A stretch of DNA of 14,190 nucleotides, from positions 1 to 14,190 of the forward strand of contig CALIZL010000115.1 in assembly GCA_938028745.1 (NCBI GenBank), written 5' to 3'. The DNA comes from an uncultured Prevotella sp. GTDB lineage: Bacteria > Bacteroidota > Bacteroidia > Bacteroidales > Bacteroidaceae. A program made the position numbers and the translations under genes. The first letter of the stretch is position 1, and the number at the start of each line of letters is the position of its first letter. Shown here one piece after another: positions 7,003 to 14,189 of the stretch. The notes beneath the pieces are model-generated. The model was not told where the DNA came from. It was given only the letters and a program-made list of their open reading frames with translations, and made no database searches.

Positions 7003-7892
7003 ACAATTTGCTCGTTTGCCATTTTGCGAACGAGCAAATTGGTAAACTCATAGTTCTTCAATCCCCATTTTGGCGCGATAAGCAAGCCTTCGGGCGATTG
7101 ACTAACAAACCTTTCCAACACAAGGTCCTTGCGTAGCCGTTTCACATACTCGCAAATCACATCCAAATACTCTTCTACCGTGTACAAGTGGAACGGCTGT
7201 TTCATGTACTCCTTGGCCAACAACGTTCCGCGTATTATCTGCATCTGATGTATTTTCAAGATGTCGATGGGCAAGGCAGACATGATTGCGGCCTGCCTAA
7301 TGCTTTCTTTGGCATCTTCGCCAGGTAGGCCAAGGATAACGTGCGCCCCCGTCCTTATTCCGCATTCGTGTGTACGCTCGATGGTTTCTCGACTACACTC
7401 AAACGTATGTCCACGCTTAACGCGTTCCAAAGTTTCGTTGTTGGCACTTTCAACGCCATACTCCACAATCAGAAACGTATGCTTGTTAAGCTCTTCCAAA
7501 TAGCGAAGTAGGGCATCGGGCATGCAGTCGGGACGTGTGCCAATAACCAAGCCCACCACATCTTCTACCATCAAAGCCTCCTCGTACATGGCTTTAAGGC
7601 GGTCGATAGTGTCGTAAGTGCTGGTGTAAGCTTGAAAGTAAGCCAAGTATTTCATGCTGGGATACTTGCGAGCGAAGAACTTTTTGCCTGCCTCCAACTG
7701 CTCGCCAACCGCCTGTTCAGGTTCACAATAGGCAGGATTAAAGCTGCGATTGTTGCAATAGGTGCATCCTCCTAACCCTGTATGCCCATCTCTCGTGGGA
7801 CAAGTAAAGCCCGCATTAACCGATAGTTTCTGCACTTTGAAGGGGAATTGCGTCCTCATCCAGTTCCCAAAATCATTATATGGTAGTTGCAT
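6981..7892 (-). CDS. TIGR01212-family (YhcC-like) radical SAM protein
   Basis: 303 aa, the usual length of this family. The N-terminus YNDFGNWMRTQFPFKVQKLS leads into the iron-sulfur motif: C31, C43 and C46 in the family's wide CPTRDG...GGCTYC spacing rather than the usual CX3CX2C. The barrel continues with GTRPDC, VEYGVESAN, RGHTFE and GAHVILGLPGE, all typical of YhcC-like proteins. It should reductively cleave S-adenosylmethionine with a 4Fe-4S cluster in the cytoplasm; the substrate is not known to me. The ATG at 7892 is chosen over a TTG at 7946 because the -7 promoter element (7944-7951) overlaps that start and the family begins near this point. It overlaps the 3' end of the gldB-like gene tail to tail. 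Confidence 0.88.
   Translation of the reverse strand: MQLPYNDFGNWMRTQFPFKVQKLSVNAGFTCPTRDGHTGLGGCTYCNNRSFNPAYCEPEQAVGEQLEAGKKFFARKYPSMKYLAYFQAYTSTYDTIDRLKAMYEEALMVEDVVGLVIGTRPDCMPDALLRYLEELNKHTFLIVEYGVESANNETLERVKRGHTFECSRETIERTHECGIRTGAHVILGLPGEDAKESIRQAAIMSALPIDILKIHQMQIIRGTLLAKEYMKQPFHLYTVEEYLDVICEYVKRLRKDLVLERFVSQSPEGLLIAPKWGLKNYEFTNLLVRKMANEQIVQGSMAL
7004..7041. terminator. Perfect 13-bp inverted repeat at the convergent gene ends
   Basis: CAATTTGCTCGTT (7004-7016) pairs exactly with 7029-7041 around a 12-nt loop. It starts 2 bp after the gldB-like stop codon and lies inside the last 20 codons of the opposing radical SAM gene. Position and symmetry suit a bidirectional terminator or 3'-end-protecting hairpin shared by the convergent genes. 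No T-tract follows on either strand, so intrinsic termination would be inefficient. Confidence 0.5.
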
Positions 7893-7939
7893 TGTTCGTC
7901 TTTTTGTAGTGGTAGGCAACAACAATTGCTCGCCTTTGG

Positions 7940-7971
7940 TTTGCAAAAGTACAGATTTTTAATTATCTTTG
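7940..7971 (+). promoter_or_regulatory. Promoter of the dipeptidyl peptidase gene
   Basis: TTTG (7940-7943), a 20-bp spacer and TATCTTTG (7964-7971) match both Bacteroidetes promoter boxes exactly. Transcription should start near 7978, with a leader of about 20 nt before the ATG at 8001. It overlaps the oppositely directed -7 element at 7944-7951. Confidence 0.75.
7944..7951 (-). promoter_or_regulatory. Candidate -7 element for the radical SAM gene
   Basis: On the minus strand TACTTTTG matches TAnnTTTG exactly and would start transcription near 7937, about 45 nt before the ATG at 7892. No good TTTG is visible at the -33 distance; that position falls on the -7 box of the rightward promoter. 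Confidence 0.5.
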
Positions 7972-8000
7972 TCCGCAATTACGACTAAAAACATTCAATC

Positions 8001-10205
8001 ATGAAAAAAGTAATCATATCGTGCATGGCCTTCCTCTTGTCGTTGCCTAGCGTTTCGGCGGCTGGCACGCTCGACTTGAAGAAGATTACCGACGGTACGT
8101 TCGCGCCAGAGTACATCAGCGGCATTAAACCCATTGCAGGTACCGACCTCTACGCGCAGATAAGCGACGACGGGCAACGTATCGTACGCTATTCATTTAA
8201 GACAGGCAAACAGGTAGACGTTCTGTTCGACGTGAACGACACACAAGGGCAAAAGGTGAAGTCGTTCGACAACTACATTCTTTCGCCCGACGGCACACGC
8301 ATACTTATTTGCACCAACTCGCAAAAGATTTATAGGCGCACCTTTAAGGCCACCTATTATATATATACTGTGGCATCGCGCCGACTAGACAAGCTATCCG
8401 ACGGCGGACCACAGCAAAACCCAACGTGGTCGCCCGACAGTAGACAGGTGGCTTTCGTGCGCGACAACAACATATTCTTGGTGAAACTGCTCTACGACAA
8501 TGCCGAAAGCCAAGTTACCAAAGACGGGAAGCTAAACGAAGTGATTAACGGCGTGCCCGATTGGGTGAACGAAGAGGAGTTCGGCGTTAGCAGTTCGTTG
8601 GTGTTTAACGCCGACGGAACCATGATTTGCTGGGTGCGCTACGACGAGAAAGACGTGAAAACCTTCGCCTTGCAGATGTATCAAGGGCAATATCCCGCAC
8701 ACAAGGAGAACCTAAATTACCCTTCTTCCTTCGAATACAAGTACCCGAAGGCAGGCGAAGACAACGCCAAGGTGTCGGTATGGAGTTTCGACATCAAGTC
8801 GCGACAAACCAGAAAGCTCGACGTGCCATTGGATGCCGACGGCTATATACCACGGATTAAGACCACCAACAATGCCGACATGATACTTGTTTACACCATG
8901 AACCGCCACCAAGACGTACTGAACGTATATACGGTGAACCCTCGCAGCACCATTGCACAGCTGTTGGTAAGAGAAAAAGGCGACAAGTATGTGAAAGAAG
9001 AGGCCATCGCCAACATATCGGTTTACAACAATAGCTTTCTACTTCCTAGCGACCGAGACGGCTACATGCACCTCTACCTATACGACATGGGTGGGAAACA
9101 GATACGTAAGATAGGCGATGGAAACTACGACATCACCCAAGTTTACGGCTATGACGAGCAAACGGGCGACGTATTTTACCAAGCAGCTGTGCCCACCGCG
9201 CACGACAGACAGGTGTTTGTGAACCACAAAAACGGAAAAACAGAATGCCTAACAAAGCAAGAAGGCTGGAACAACGCCATCTTCTCAGGTGACCTGAAAT
9301 ACTTTATCAACACCTGGAGCAATGCCACCACGCCTTACACCTTCACGCTATGCGATGCCCGCGGAAAAGTTATATCCACATTGCTGGATAACAAACAGCT
9401 CGTTGCCAAATACAAGCAAGAAGGACTTTCCGAGCCCGAATTCTTCTCGTTTACAACAGGCGATGGCGTAAAGCTAGACGGCTGGATGGTTAAGCCTGCC
9501 AACTTCTCCTCATCAAAGAAATATCCTGTCATCATGTTCCAATACAGCGGACCAGGCAGTCAGCAAGTAGTAAACTCGTGGGGCATTGGCTCGATGGGGC
9601 AAGGTGCACTCTTCGACAGGTACTTGGCCCAAGAAGGCTTTATCGTTGTATGCGTGGATGGGCGCGGAACAGGCGGCAGAGGTTCGGCTTTCGAGAAGTC
9701 CATCTACCTGCAATTGGGCAAATTAGAGTCGCAAGACCAAGTGGCAACGACCCGCTATCTCGCCTCACTACCCTACGTAGATGCCAACAACATCGGCATT
9801 TGGGGTTGGAGTTTCGGCGGTTTCAACACACTTATGAGCATGAGTTCGGGCGACAACGTCTTCAAGGCAGGCGTTTCGGTGGCTCCCCCCACTTCATTCC
9901 GCTACTACGACACCATCTACACCGAGCGATACATGCGTACGCCCAAAGAGAATGCCAAGGGATACGACGACAACGCCATGTCGCGCGCCCACAATTTGCA
10001 TGGAGCCTTGCTCATTTGCCACGGCTTGGCAGACGACAATGTGCATCCGCAAAACACCTTCGAGTATGCAGAATCGCTTGTTCAGGCCGACAAAGACTTC
10101 AAAGAGTTGTATTACACCAACCGCAACCATAGCATCTATGGCGGCAACACACGCAACCACTTGTTGCGCCAGATAACCAATTTCTTTAAGGAACAACTGA
10201 AATAA
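8001..10205 (+). CDS. dppIV: Dipeptidyl peptidase IV (S9B family), exported
   Basis: 734 aa, matching bacterial DPP IV. It removes X-Pro (and X-Ala) dipeptides from peptide N-termini, in the periplasm or at the cell surface, and serves peptide nutrition in asaccharolytic and oral Bacteroidetes. A signal peptide (residues 1 to about 20, ending VSA) leads into a beta-propeller with the glutamate motif DWVNEEEFG (E191-E193), which binds the substrate amino terminus. The C-terminal alpha/beta-hydrolase has Y515 (oxyanion tyrosine, QYSGPGSQ), nucleophile S604 in GWSFGG, D678 in HGLADDNVH and H710 in NRNHSIYGG, so the triad is complete. Human DPP IV has Tyr where this has Phe after the serine. The gene is monocistronic, between a clear promoter and a strong terminator. 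Confidence 0.93.
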   Translation: MKKVIISCMAFLLSLPSVSAAGTLDLKKITDGTFAPEYISGIKPIAGTDLYAQISDDGQRIVRYSFKTGKQVDVLFDVNDTQGQKVKSFDNYILSPDGTRILICTNSQKIYRRTFKATYYIYTVASRRLDKLSDGGPQQNPTWSPDSRQVAFVRDNNIFLVKLLYDNAESQVTKDGKLNEVINGVPDWVNEEEFGVSSSLVFNADGTMICWVRYDEKDVKTFALQMYQGQYPAHKENLNYPSSFEYKYPKAGEDNAKVSVWSFDIKSRQTRKLDVPLDADGYIPRIKTTNNADMILVYTMNRHQDVLNVYTVNPRSTIAQLLVREKGDKYVKEEAIANISVYNNSFLLPSDRDGYMHLYLYDMGGKQIRKIGDGNYDITQVYGYDEQTGDVFYQAAVPTAHDRQVFVNHKNGKTECLTKQEGWNNAIFSGDLKYFINTWSNATTPYTFTLCDARGKVISTLLDNKQLVAKYKQEGLSEPEFFSFTTGDGVKLDGWMVKPANFSSSKKYPVIMFQYSGPGSQQVVNSWGIGSMGQGALFDRYLAQEGFIVVCVDGRGTGGRGSAFEKSIYLQLGKLESQDQVATTRYLASLPYVDANNIGIWGWSFGGFNTLMSMSSGDNVFKAGVSVAPPTSFRYYDTIYTERYMRTPKENAKGYDDNAMSRAHNLHGALLICHGLADDNVHPQNTFEYAESLVQADKDFKELYYTNRNHSIYGGNTRNHLLRQITNFFKEQLK

Positions 10206-10224
10206 CCTCGGTTCATCCACCCCA

Positions 10225-10267
10225 AAAAGCCCCAAACCCTTCTGCTAAGGAAAGGTTTGGGGCTTTT
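10225..10267 (+). terminator. Strong terminator after dppIV
   Basis: AAAAGCCCCAAACC (10225-10238) pairs perfectly with GGTTTGGGGCTTTT (10254-10267) around a 15-nt loop. The GC-rich stem core and terminal TTTT, 19 bp past the stop codon, fit a rho-independent terminator. The flanking A and T runs make it potentially active in both directions. Confidence 0.85.
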
Positions 10268-10278
10268 CCGTATAAAAC

Positions 10279-10474
10279 CAGTCACGCCATTGCATAACAT
10301 CATCCACGCCATTGCATAACACCAGCCATACCATTACATAACATCATCCATGCCATTGCATAACACCAGCCACGCCATTGCATAACATCATCCACGCCAT
10401 AGCATAACACCAGCCATGCCGTTACATTGCATTAACCACGCCAATGCGCAACTTTGACCACACCATTAGCACCT
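10279..10474. repeat. 22-bp tandem array with 44-bp higher-order alternation
   Basis: Eight 22-bp units run from 10279 to 10454, with a decayed ninth to 10474. The core is CCACGCCATTGCATAACA with scattered changes. Units 1-6 alternate between a form starting CAG and ending CAT and a form starting CAT and ending CAC, so the true repeat is 44 bp; unit 7 begins the pattern again and units 8-9 degenerate. Copies are contiguous, which rules out CRISPR. The array lies between the dppIV terminator and the 3' end of the leftward Nim-like gene, where no gene is present. From 10475 to 10557 only weak short hairpins are seen (for example GCCTT 10526-10530 with AAGGC 10546-10550). Confidence 0.9.
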
Positions 10475-10557
10475 GGCTAGCCCGCCGCATTTTACTTTAC
10501 CACCGCAGGTAAGCAAACGTTTCTCGCCTTGCCCTGTTGCGGATTAAGGCTTGGTTT

Positions 10558-11052
10558 TTACCCTGCCTTGTTCACCTTCTTGCACTTGCCAGAAAACTCT
10601 TGCACCTCAATCTTGATGATTTCTGTACGATGAAACGATGCCTGCGTGTACTTCTCGCCCAGCTGTTTATGTTCGGGCGATAGCTTGTTGATAAGCAGGT
10701 GCAAGGCTTTCATGCGCTCGTCTTCGTCCAATCCCGTTCGGGCTAGGCCATAAATCACCACACTTTCGTATTCGGTGGTGAAATTAGCGGGCAACAAGTT
10801 AACGTCGCCCACAATGCAAAGGCACACATGCGGGTTCTTGGCTATGGCCCTTAACTTCTTACCTTCGGGTGCGCAATGCACATATAACGCGCTTTCACCA
10901 TCCCAAACATGGTTTACGGGGATGGCATACGGCATGCCTTCCTCGTCTGTCATCGAAAGAACGCCATACTCGGCACCCTCTATCAGCTCTATGGCGCGTT
11001 GCTCGGTCAACAGTCGGTCGCGCCTTCTTACATGGTCGTTATTGTATTTCAT
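10558..11052 (-). CDS. Nim-like pyridoxamine 5'-phosphate oxidase family protein
   Basis: 164 aa. A single split-barrel FMN-binding domain of the Pyridox_ox_2 type, which includes the 5-nitroimidazole resistance proteins NimA-NimJ and many uncharacterised flavoproteins. Family signs: the RRRDRLL start, AEYGVLSM (27-34), GMPYAIPVNHVW (39-50), YVHCAPEGKKLRAIAKNP (57-74) with H59 in the position of the conserved Nim histidine, and SVVIYGLAR (97-105). Length equals known Nim proteins. Resemblance to Nim does not establish drug resistance; most chromosomal members have unknown substrates. The ATG at 11052 is chosen over one at 11112, because homologues begin near here and a perfect -7 element (11070-11077) lies inside the longer version. 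It is divergent from trmO. Confidence 0.85.
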   Translation of the reverse strand: MKYNNDHVRRRDRLLTEQRAIELIEGAEYGVLSMTDEEGMPYAIPVNHVWDGESALYVHCAPEGKKLRAIAKNPHVCLCIVGDVNLLPANFTTEYESVVIYGLARTGLDEDERMKALHLLINKLSPEHKQLGEKYTQASFHRTEIIKIEVQEFSGKCKKVNKAG

Positions 11053-11069
11053 AACTTCTTCTTTAATGG

Positions 11070-11077
11070 CAAAATTA
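11070..11077 (-). promoter_or_regulatory. Candidate -7 element for the Nim-like gene
   Basis: TAATTTTG on the minus strand matches TAnnTTTG exactly, 17 bp upstream of the ATG at 11052. No clear TTTG lies at the -33 distance. The leader would be only about 10 nt. Confidence 0.4.
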
Positions 11078-11143
11078 AGTATTTTTTGCCACAATAACCC
11101 ATAACATTTCATGGTTTATGCGGTTAAAGTGGGTTAATTGCCT

Positions 11144-11151
11144 TAACTTTG
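11144..11151 (+). promoter_or_regulatory. Candidate -7 element for trmO
   Basis: TAACTTTG matches TAnnTTTG exactly and would start transcription near 11158, leaving about a 70-nt leader before the ATG at 11229. The -33 region has TTTATG (11115-11120) rather than a clean TTTG at the right distance. Confidence 0.45.
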
Positions 11152-11228
11152 CAGCTAGTTAAACTGCGTATGGGTGAGCCGAATCCCCTCGTTCTCTCGC
11201 CCATCCATGCCCAAATCACAGCTGCACA

Positions 11229-11906
11229 ATGACAGAAATACACCCCATAGCCCATTTTCGTTCGCCTTTCAGCTCAAAGTTTGGCATACCCAAACAAAGC
11301 GGATTGGTACAAGATGTGCGCGGACAAATTGTTTTCGAACCCGCTTATCGCTCGAAAGACGCCCTGCGTGGGCTAGACGAGTTCGACTACCTATGGCTTA
11401 TTTGGCACTTTTCGGCCAACAAACACGCACCCAACAGCCTTGTCGTTCGTCCGCCATTGCTAGGCGGCAACACCAAGATGGGCGTGTTTGCCACACGTTC
11501 GCCCTTTCGCCCTAACGGCTTGGGGCTATCTTCTGTGCGGCTAGAACGCATCGAATGGGAAACGCTCCAAGGTCCCGTTATACATGTTTTGGGTGCCGAC
11601 TTGATGGACGGGACACCCATTTTCGACATTAAACCCTACATCGCATACGCCGATTGCCACGTGGGTGCACGCAGTGGTTTTGTAGACAGAACGGCCATTA
11701 CCCGACTAGACGTGTGCATACCCGAACGTTTCCGCGCCATTTTCTCTCCCCACGACCTTAAAACGCTTTGCGAAGTGCTGGCACTCGACCCTCGCCCACA
11801 TTATCAAGACAATCCCCAAAAGGTGTATGGCATGCCGTTTATGGATAAGGATGTGCGTTTCACGGTGTCGGCCGAGGGGCAACTGCTGGTGGTAGACGTG
11901 GTATAA
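11229..11906 (+). CDS. trmO: tRNA (N6-threonylcarbamoyladenosine-37-N6)-methyltransferase TrmO
   Basis: 225 aa. TrmO (older names TsaA, YaeB) methylates N6 of t6A at position 37 of certain threonine tRNAs, using S-adenosylmethionine and an unusual beta-barrel fold rather than a Rossmann fold. Family motifs are clear: HFRSPFSSKFGIPKQ (9-23), LDEFDYLWLIWHF (49-61), GVFATRSPFRPNGLGLS (85-101) and DLMDGTPIFDIKPY (124-137), followed by the C-terminal extension seen in bacterial TrmO. The start ATG places the first motif at the usual distance. It is a single gene, divergent from the Nim-like gene and closed by a GC hairpin at 11919-11939. Confidence 0.92.
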   Translation: MTEIHPIAHFRSPFSSKFGIPKQSGLVQDVRGQIVFEPAYRSKDALRGLDEFDYLWLIWHFSANKHAPNSLVVRPPLLGGNTKMGVFATRSPFRPNGLGLSSVRLERIEWETLQGPVIHVLGADLMDGTPIFDIKPYIAYADCHVGARSGFVDRTAITRLDVCIPERFRAIFSPHDLKTLCEVLALDPRPHYQDNPQKVYGMPFMDKDVRFTVSAEGQLLVVDVV

Positions 11907-11918
11907 GCCGATTTCATC

Positions 11919-11939
11919 CTGTGCGACGCCCCCGCACAG
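11919..11939 (+). terminator. GC-rich hairpin after trmO
   Basis: CTGTGCG (11919-11925) and CGCACAG (11933-11939) form a perfect 7-bp stem with a 7-nt C-rich loop, 12 bp past the trmO stop codon. A pyrimidine-rich tract follows instead of a clean T-run, so it is a probable but not textbook terminator. The remaining 11940-12069 shows only AT-rich sequence. Confidence 0.5.
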
Positions 11940-12069
11940 CCCTTCTCCCTCCCTATCGTTTCTTGGCAAACATCATGCGCTAAACCTTGCTAAAAAACAC
12001 ATTTACATCCTTACTAACCTTCCTTTTTTACCTTTTCCACACTGCGTTGATAAAAAAAATATGTAAAAG

Positions 12070-12101
12070 TTTGTCTATTTAAGAAAAGATTTATAACTTT
12101 G
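12070..12101 (+). promoter_or_regulatory. Promoter of the GEVED secreted protein gene
   Basis: TTTG (12070-12073), a 20-bp spacer and TAACTTTG (12094-12101) match the Bacteroidetes consensus exactly. Transcription should start near 12108, giving an unusually long leader of about 170 nt. Confidence 0.75.
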
Positions 12102-12139
12102 CGAACAACACTAAAAACCCTTAACCGTGCCATTACAAC

Positions 12140-12175
12140 ATGGGGGACGCACCAATAAAACTACTTATCCGCTAA
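12140..12175 (+). other. Possible 11-codon leader ORF in the 5' untranslated region
   Basis: ATG at 12140 opens an 11-codon frame (MGDAPIKLLIR) ending in TAA at 12173-12175, inside the leader of the secreted-protein gene. Downstream, AAATGT (12199-12204) and ACATTT (12212-12217) can form a small hairpin, then an A-rich stretch runs to the ATG at 12276. A short frame of this length can easily occur by chance. Confidence 0.2.
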
Positions 12176-12275
12176 ACCAAACGCGGCTGTCTAATCTGAA
12201 ATGTAAGTCCCACATTTGTACAAACGCATTAAAGAAACTGAACTAACGATAAAAACAATTATAAAACAAAAACAA

Positions 12276-13817
12276 ATGATGAGAATTTCTACTTTATTAC
12301 TGGGAGCGACCTTGTCGCTTTCAACTTTTACTGCTATGATGGCGCAAACCTATTGCCAACCCACCAAAAGCAGTGGAGGAAAAAATTGGGCGCGTGCCAA
12401 TTCGCAGTCGTTTTACAGCTTAAAGGTTTCTTCGGATGGTAACGAAGTATATCAGTTTACCGACGAAAATTGCAGCAACCAGTATAACTGGATACAAGAC
12501 GAGCAAGGCTTTACCACCTCAACAGGTAAGAAACTGGTGCTAGATGTGCGTTCGGGTATTTGGACGTGGGACATCCAAGTGGGATTTGACTGGGATGGCG
12601 ATGGCGACTTTGAAGACATTCAACGCGCTTTCTCTACGGTAGGAAAGAAACCAACAGCGAAAGAAACCTCTTGGAACCCCAAATACAGCGACACTTACGC
12701 CAATGCCGATTGGAGAAGAGCCGAGGAAAAACGCTTAGGCCATCGCGGCGTGCTTTACCATCAGTTTACCTTCACGGTACCCAGCAATGCCATTAATGGT
12801 AAAACCCGCATGCGTATTTTGTGCGACGGCGATGGCGGGTCGGCCGATTTCGACATGTGTTCGCCTGTTGGCTATGCCGGTTCGATGCACGATTTCGGCG
12901 TAACAATCGTTTCAAAGAACACCGCAGCTAAGCCCGTTTTCAGTGTGGCAGACGGAATTTATAAGATGGACCAAATGGTGACCATCACCACGAACACGCC
13001 CGATGCTAAGATTTACTACACCTTAGACGGCAGCACCCCCACCGCTGCCAACGGCATGCTGTACGAAAGCCCCGTTAAAGTGAGCGGACTAGAAGGAAAC
13101 ACCACCGAGGTAACCTTAAAGGCCATTGCCGTTAAAGACGGAATGGAAGCCAGCAACGTGGCTACGGCCAAATACACCATACAAAAGGCTTGGAGCATTG
13201 TGAAAGGTACGGTTCATCCCACCGAAGATCGCTACATCACCTCGGCCACAACCGAGGATGCCAAGCAAAACCTAAACTTCACGCAAAGCACCAAGCCATC
13301 CGTTGTTTACATCAATACAGGCAGCGCATTCACGGTAGAAAGCGGCAGCAACTTCAAGTTGCACGTACAATGCAGCCCTTCTATGAAGTGGGACCATGCC
13401 ATTGTGTTTGTTGACTGGAACCACAATTACAGCTTTGACGACGCGGGCGAACAGCTATTTAAGGTTGGCGAGGAAGTGAAGGGCAACGAAGAGGTTTGCA
13501 ACTTTACCCGCACCATAGCCGTTCCTGCCGATGCCGCTGTGGGCGCAACGCGTATGCGCATACAATTTACCGATGCTTGGCACAAGAAAAACGAGCCAGG
13601 ACATACGCATAGCGCAGAAGATGTGATAGACAAAGGCGGAGCTTACGACTTTGTTGTGAACATCGAAAAACCCGTAGTAAACGGCATTGATAACGTTTCG
13701 ACAGACAAAACTGCCGCCGAAGTGTACACACTTGAAGGCATAAAGCTTAACAAGCAAGTAAACGAATTGCCTAAGGGTATCTATATCGTTAACGGCAAGA
13801 AGGTGGTAGTGAAATAA
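12276..13817 (+). CDS. Secreted GEVED / chitobiase-like domain protein with C-terminal sorting-type tail
   Basis: 513 aa. A signal peptide (1 to about 24, ending MMAQ) is followed by a GEVED-type module (about 50-212) with an acidic, possibly calcium-binding loop DWDGDGDFED at 105-114. Next is a chitobiase/hexosaminidase C-terminal-like beta-sandwich (about 218-302, with IYYTLDGSTPT), then a second GEVED module (about 340-463, DWNHNYSFDDAGE at 380-392, GATRMRIQF at 423-431). The last 44 residues (VYTLEGIKLNKQ, LPKGIYIVNGKKVVVK) resemble type IX secretion sorting tails. No catalytic domain is visible, so it may be a surface adhesin or a carbohydrate- or protein-binding protein. The ATG at 12276 (or 12279) is chosen over a TTG at 12216 because it starts a proper signal peptide. 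Domain names are from recalled patterns; function is unknown. Confidence 0.85.
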   Translation: MMRISTLLLGATLSLSTFTAMMAQTYCQPTKSSGGKNWARANSQSFYSLKVSSDGNEVYQFTDENCSNQYNWIQDEQGFTTSTGKKLVLDVRSGIWTWDIQVGFDWDGDGDFEDIQRAFSTVGKKPTAKETSWNPKYSDTYANADWRRAEEKRLGHRGVLYHQFTFTVPSNAINGKTRMRILCDGDGGSADFDMCSPVGYAGSMHDFGVTIVSKNTAAKPVFSVADGIYKMDQMVTITTNTPDAKIYYTLDGSTPTAANGMLYESPVKVSGLEGNTTEVTLKAIAVKDGMEASNVATAKYTIQKAWSIVKGTVHPTEDRYITSATTEDAKQNLNFTQSTKPSVVYINTGSAFTVESGSNFKLHVQCSPSMKWDHAIVFVDWNHNYSFDDAGEQLFKVGEEVKGNEEVCNFTRTIAVPADAAVGATRMRIQFTDAWHKKNEPGHTHSAEDVIDKGGAYDFVVNIEKPVVNGIDNVSTDKTAAEVYTLEGIKLNKQVNELPKGIYIVNGKKVVVK

Positions 13818-13920
13818 CATACGAAAGAATATATTCAAGGCACACCTTAATAATATGTTATCAGATATTAGAGATGTAAATTTGTGAATATGCCGTGATG
13901 GCATCAACACAATGATTTCC

Positions 13921-13965
13921 AGCATCCCTCGCACGTCATTGTGCAGGGGATGCTTTTGTTTTATT
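13921..13965 (+). terminator. Rho-independent terminator after the GEVED protein gene
   Basis: AGCATCCC (13921-13928) pairs with GGGATGCT (13947-13954), with an inner GCAC/GTGC stem (13931-13934 and 13941-13944), followed by TTTGTTTTATT. It lies about 100 bp after the stop codon; 13818-13920 is AT-rich with nothing else seen. Confidence 0.8.
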
Positions 13966-14039
13966 ATAATCGAAAACAATTCGTTTTAGGTATTAATTGC
14001 CTTATGGGCGAGTTTGCACATATCGAGTTTGTCTTTATT

Positions 14040-14189
14040 TTAACCCCAATCGGCATATACGGCACAATCATTCTGTCCACTTTTCAGCAAGCATTTTAAC
14101 ATTCTGAGTGCCCTTTCCGACAACCAACCGCCCATCTTGCCGCAAAAAATCGATTCTCGCGAAGGTTTGTTTTGATGCAAAAAGGGGTT
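14040..14189 (-). other. Short open frame running off the right edge, doubtful gene
   Basis: On the minus strand one frame is open from the window edge to a TAA at 14042-14040 (about 49 codons, with an internal ATG at 14135 and the C-terminal sequence QNDCAVYADWG). It matches no family I recognise. Its composition is like the spurious frames of the repeat-rich left end. It could be the 3' end of a gene beyond the window or chance. No other feature was found in 13966-14190. Confidence 0.15.

Noticed and set aside
9578..10132. 184-aa plus-strand frame inside dppIV
   Set aside because: It is a shifted frame within the catalytic domain, rich in Arg/His, with no independent support.
10279..10474. 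CRISPR array
   Set aside because: Repeats are contiguous with no unique spacers, and no cas genes are present in the window.
12216..12275. 20-residue N-terminal extension of the GEVED protein from a TTG
   Set aside because: It is Lys/Thr-rich and would bury the signal peptide; the ATG at 12276 gives a normal exported N-terminus.
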